Assembly (NCBI GenBank): GCA_037953745.1
Contig: JBAKBP010006617.1
Coordinates: forward strand, 44,475-108,474
Reading direction: 5' to 3'
DNA length: 64,000 nt
DNA from: Lithodes maja
Taxonomy: Eukaryota > Arthropoda > Malacostraca > Decapoda > Lithodidae
Shown: piece by piece, positions 62,452 through 64,000 of the stretch
How positions within the stretch are numbered: the first letter of the stretch is position 1
Layout: each line of letters starts with the position of its first letter
Position numbers and translations under genes: made by a program
The notes under the pieces: model-generated
Databases searched by the model: none
What the model saw: only the letters and a program-made list of their open reading frames with translations
What the model was told of the DNA's origin: nothing

Positions 62452-63139
62452 GTAAGTTTTGACATTACCTTAGTACAGCCTATATGGGCAAACTCACTAT
62501 ATTTATTCTCTCTTTGTTCTCTATTAACACTATCTGATGCGATGTCTAAGGGATTATTATGTATGATACTATGCTAAATTGTTATTGACAGTTTTGATTG
62601 ATCCAACCATTTTCGAGCAATGTATTCTTATAGTATTCCCCCTAGAGGGCCTCGACTAAGGATAAAGTCTCCCCAGATCCCATTCAAACTAAAAACCGCC
62701 AACCGGACCCCCTTCAAGCTAGATATACACAATTGTCGGGAGAAACATATCCCCACCGAAGGCCAGCTTCTCCTCAATTGCAGACTCGCTTTTGCTCGCC
62801 CAGAAAGAAATTGACACCTGAATTAAATGAAGTCTTATAATCGCCAAACTAATGAGGTGAAAATAATAGCCAAGCTAATGAGGTGAAACGTCTTAAAATC
62901 TCCAACTAATAATAGTGAAACAGAATTAAAAAAGACCCGGCTCGCACCAGACAAGGTTAAGGAATACAGCTTACAGTGTAGATTAAGAGACATGAAGGTG
63001 GGTAATTTATTGTCTAAATGAGGGGTTAGTTCCATTATCTTCCTAAAGGAATCCGAATTTAAAACTTTGGGATGTGATACCAGACCAAATGTACAGTAGG
63101 GAACACTTTATTCTATCACTATTCTGGCAGGAAGTACAG
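62452..63139. other. MIOX intron, no further exon recognised
   Basis: I looked for the final MIOX exon and did not find it. A CCAACTAATAATAGTGAAAC/GCCAAACTAATGAGGTGAAA near-repeat occurs at 62840-62925. Nothing else. Confidence 0.5.
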
Positions 63140-63140
63140 T

Positions 63141-63174
<34 letters not shown>

Positions 63175-63207
63175 TATATATATATATATATATATACAGT
63201 ATATACA

Positions 63208-63243
<36 letters not shown>

Positions 63244-63251
63244 TATATACA

Positions 63252-63342
<91 letters not shown>

Positions 63343-63353
63343 TGTACATATAT

Positions 63354-63425
<72 letters not shown>

Positions 63426-63428
63426 CTG

Positions 63429-63464
<36 letters not shown>

Positions 63465-63499
63465 CTGTATATATATATATACTGTATATATATATATAC

Positions 63500-63550
<51 letters not shown>

Positions 63551-63627
63551 TGTATATATATATATATACTGTATATATATATATATACTGTATATATATA
63601 TATATACTGTATATATATATATATATA

Positions 63628-63681
<54 letters not shown>

Positions 63682-63708
63682 TGTATATATATATATATAC
63701 TGTATATA

Positions 63709-63753
<45 letters not shown>

Positions 63754-63766
63754 GTATATATATATG

Positions 63767-63802
<36 letters not shown>

Positions 63803-63871
63803 GATATATATATATATATATATGTATATGTATATGTATAGATATAGATATATATATATGTATATATATAG

Positions 63872-63963
<92 letters not shown>

Positions 63964-64000
63964 TGTATATATATATATATATATATATATACTGTATATA
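63140..64000. repeat. (TA)n tract with interspersed ACTGTATA
   Basis: Over 850 bases of alternating TA, punctuated by ACTGTATA/TATACAGT (mutually inverted) and later by GTATATAT and GATATAT variants. Orientation of the punctuation switches from TACAGTATA to TACTGTATA near 63340, giving a large imperfect palindrome. Long frames here are artefacts of the repeat. Confidence 0.97.

Noticed and set aside
63074..63841. Long frames rich in Tyr-Ile on both strands
   Set aside because: They are translations of the (TA)n tract with no start context or composition of a protein.

Overview
The window looks like decapod crustacean (shrimp- or crab-like) nuclear DNA carrying an endogenous copy of a large double-stranded DNA virus. 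The evidence for the host is a multi-exon myo-inositol oxygenase (MIOX) gene in the right part, surrounded by RTE, CR1-like, Penelope and Gypsy retroelements and microsatellites. The evidence for the virus is the left 27 kb: tightly packed, mostly intronless genes on both strands, with a very large NTPase/helicase-type protein, a cysteine-rich protein that resembles baculovirus-type per os infectivity factors (PIF), and several captured cellular genes. A nimavirus-like (white spot syndrome virus relative) endogenous element is the best guess. I had no database search, so the family assignment is inference.

Viral block, 1-27053. From the left: the end of a GPCR-like gene with a frame break in a poly(A) run; three unknown proteins (720-4742); a ubiquitin gene with a C-terminal extension and a decayed second ubiquitin copy beside it; a small proline-rich protein and a small membrane protein; a matrix-metalloproteinase/hemopexin gene; a protein with a CHC2-type primase zinc finger; a first HHCC-DDE integrase; a Gln/Pro-rich repeat protein; an unknown protein overlapping the PIF-like gene; two tandem paralogues, one broken; a gene that appears to be spliced; a membrane-anchored unknown; a second integrase with a cysteine-rich tail; two tandem proline-rich genes; the helicase-type gene with a probable frameshift; and a 685-residue unknown whose N-terminus is cut by a retroelement. 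Recent tandem duplication is a recurring theme.

Retroelement block, about 27053-47115. The virus ends abruptly at a Gypsy LTR fragment. A decayed Gmr1-like Gypsy element follows (LTRs 28063-29856 and 35254-37071), with SCAN-like gag present twice, protease, then integrase upstream of RNase H. Next come a non-LTR fragment, an RTE-like LINE interrupted by a TTAA-flanked MITE, a Penelope-like element with an inverted 5' half, and a LINE tail.

Host block, about 47100-64000. Five MIOX exons lie on the + strand (48377-48574, 50940-51143, 57373-57509, 61945-62079, 62356-62451). Their introns hold an intronless cold-shock-domain gene on the opposite strand, a 2.4 kb terminal-inverted-repeat transposon with a nested LINE and a tRNA-like Pol III unit, a 55-bp minisatellite of about 37 copies, a nearly complete RTE LINE, and long (TA)n tracts.
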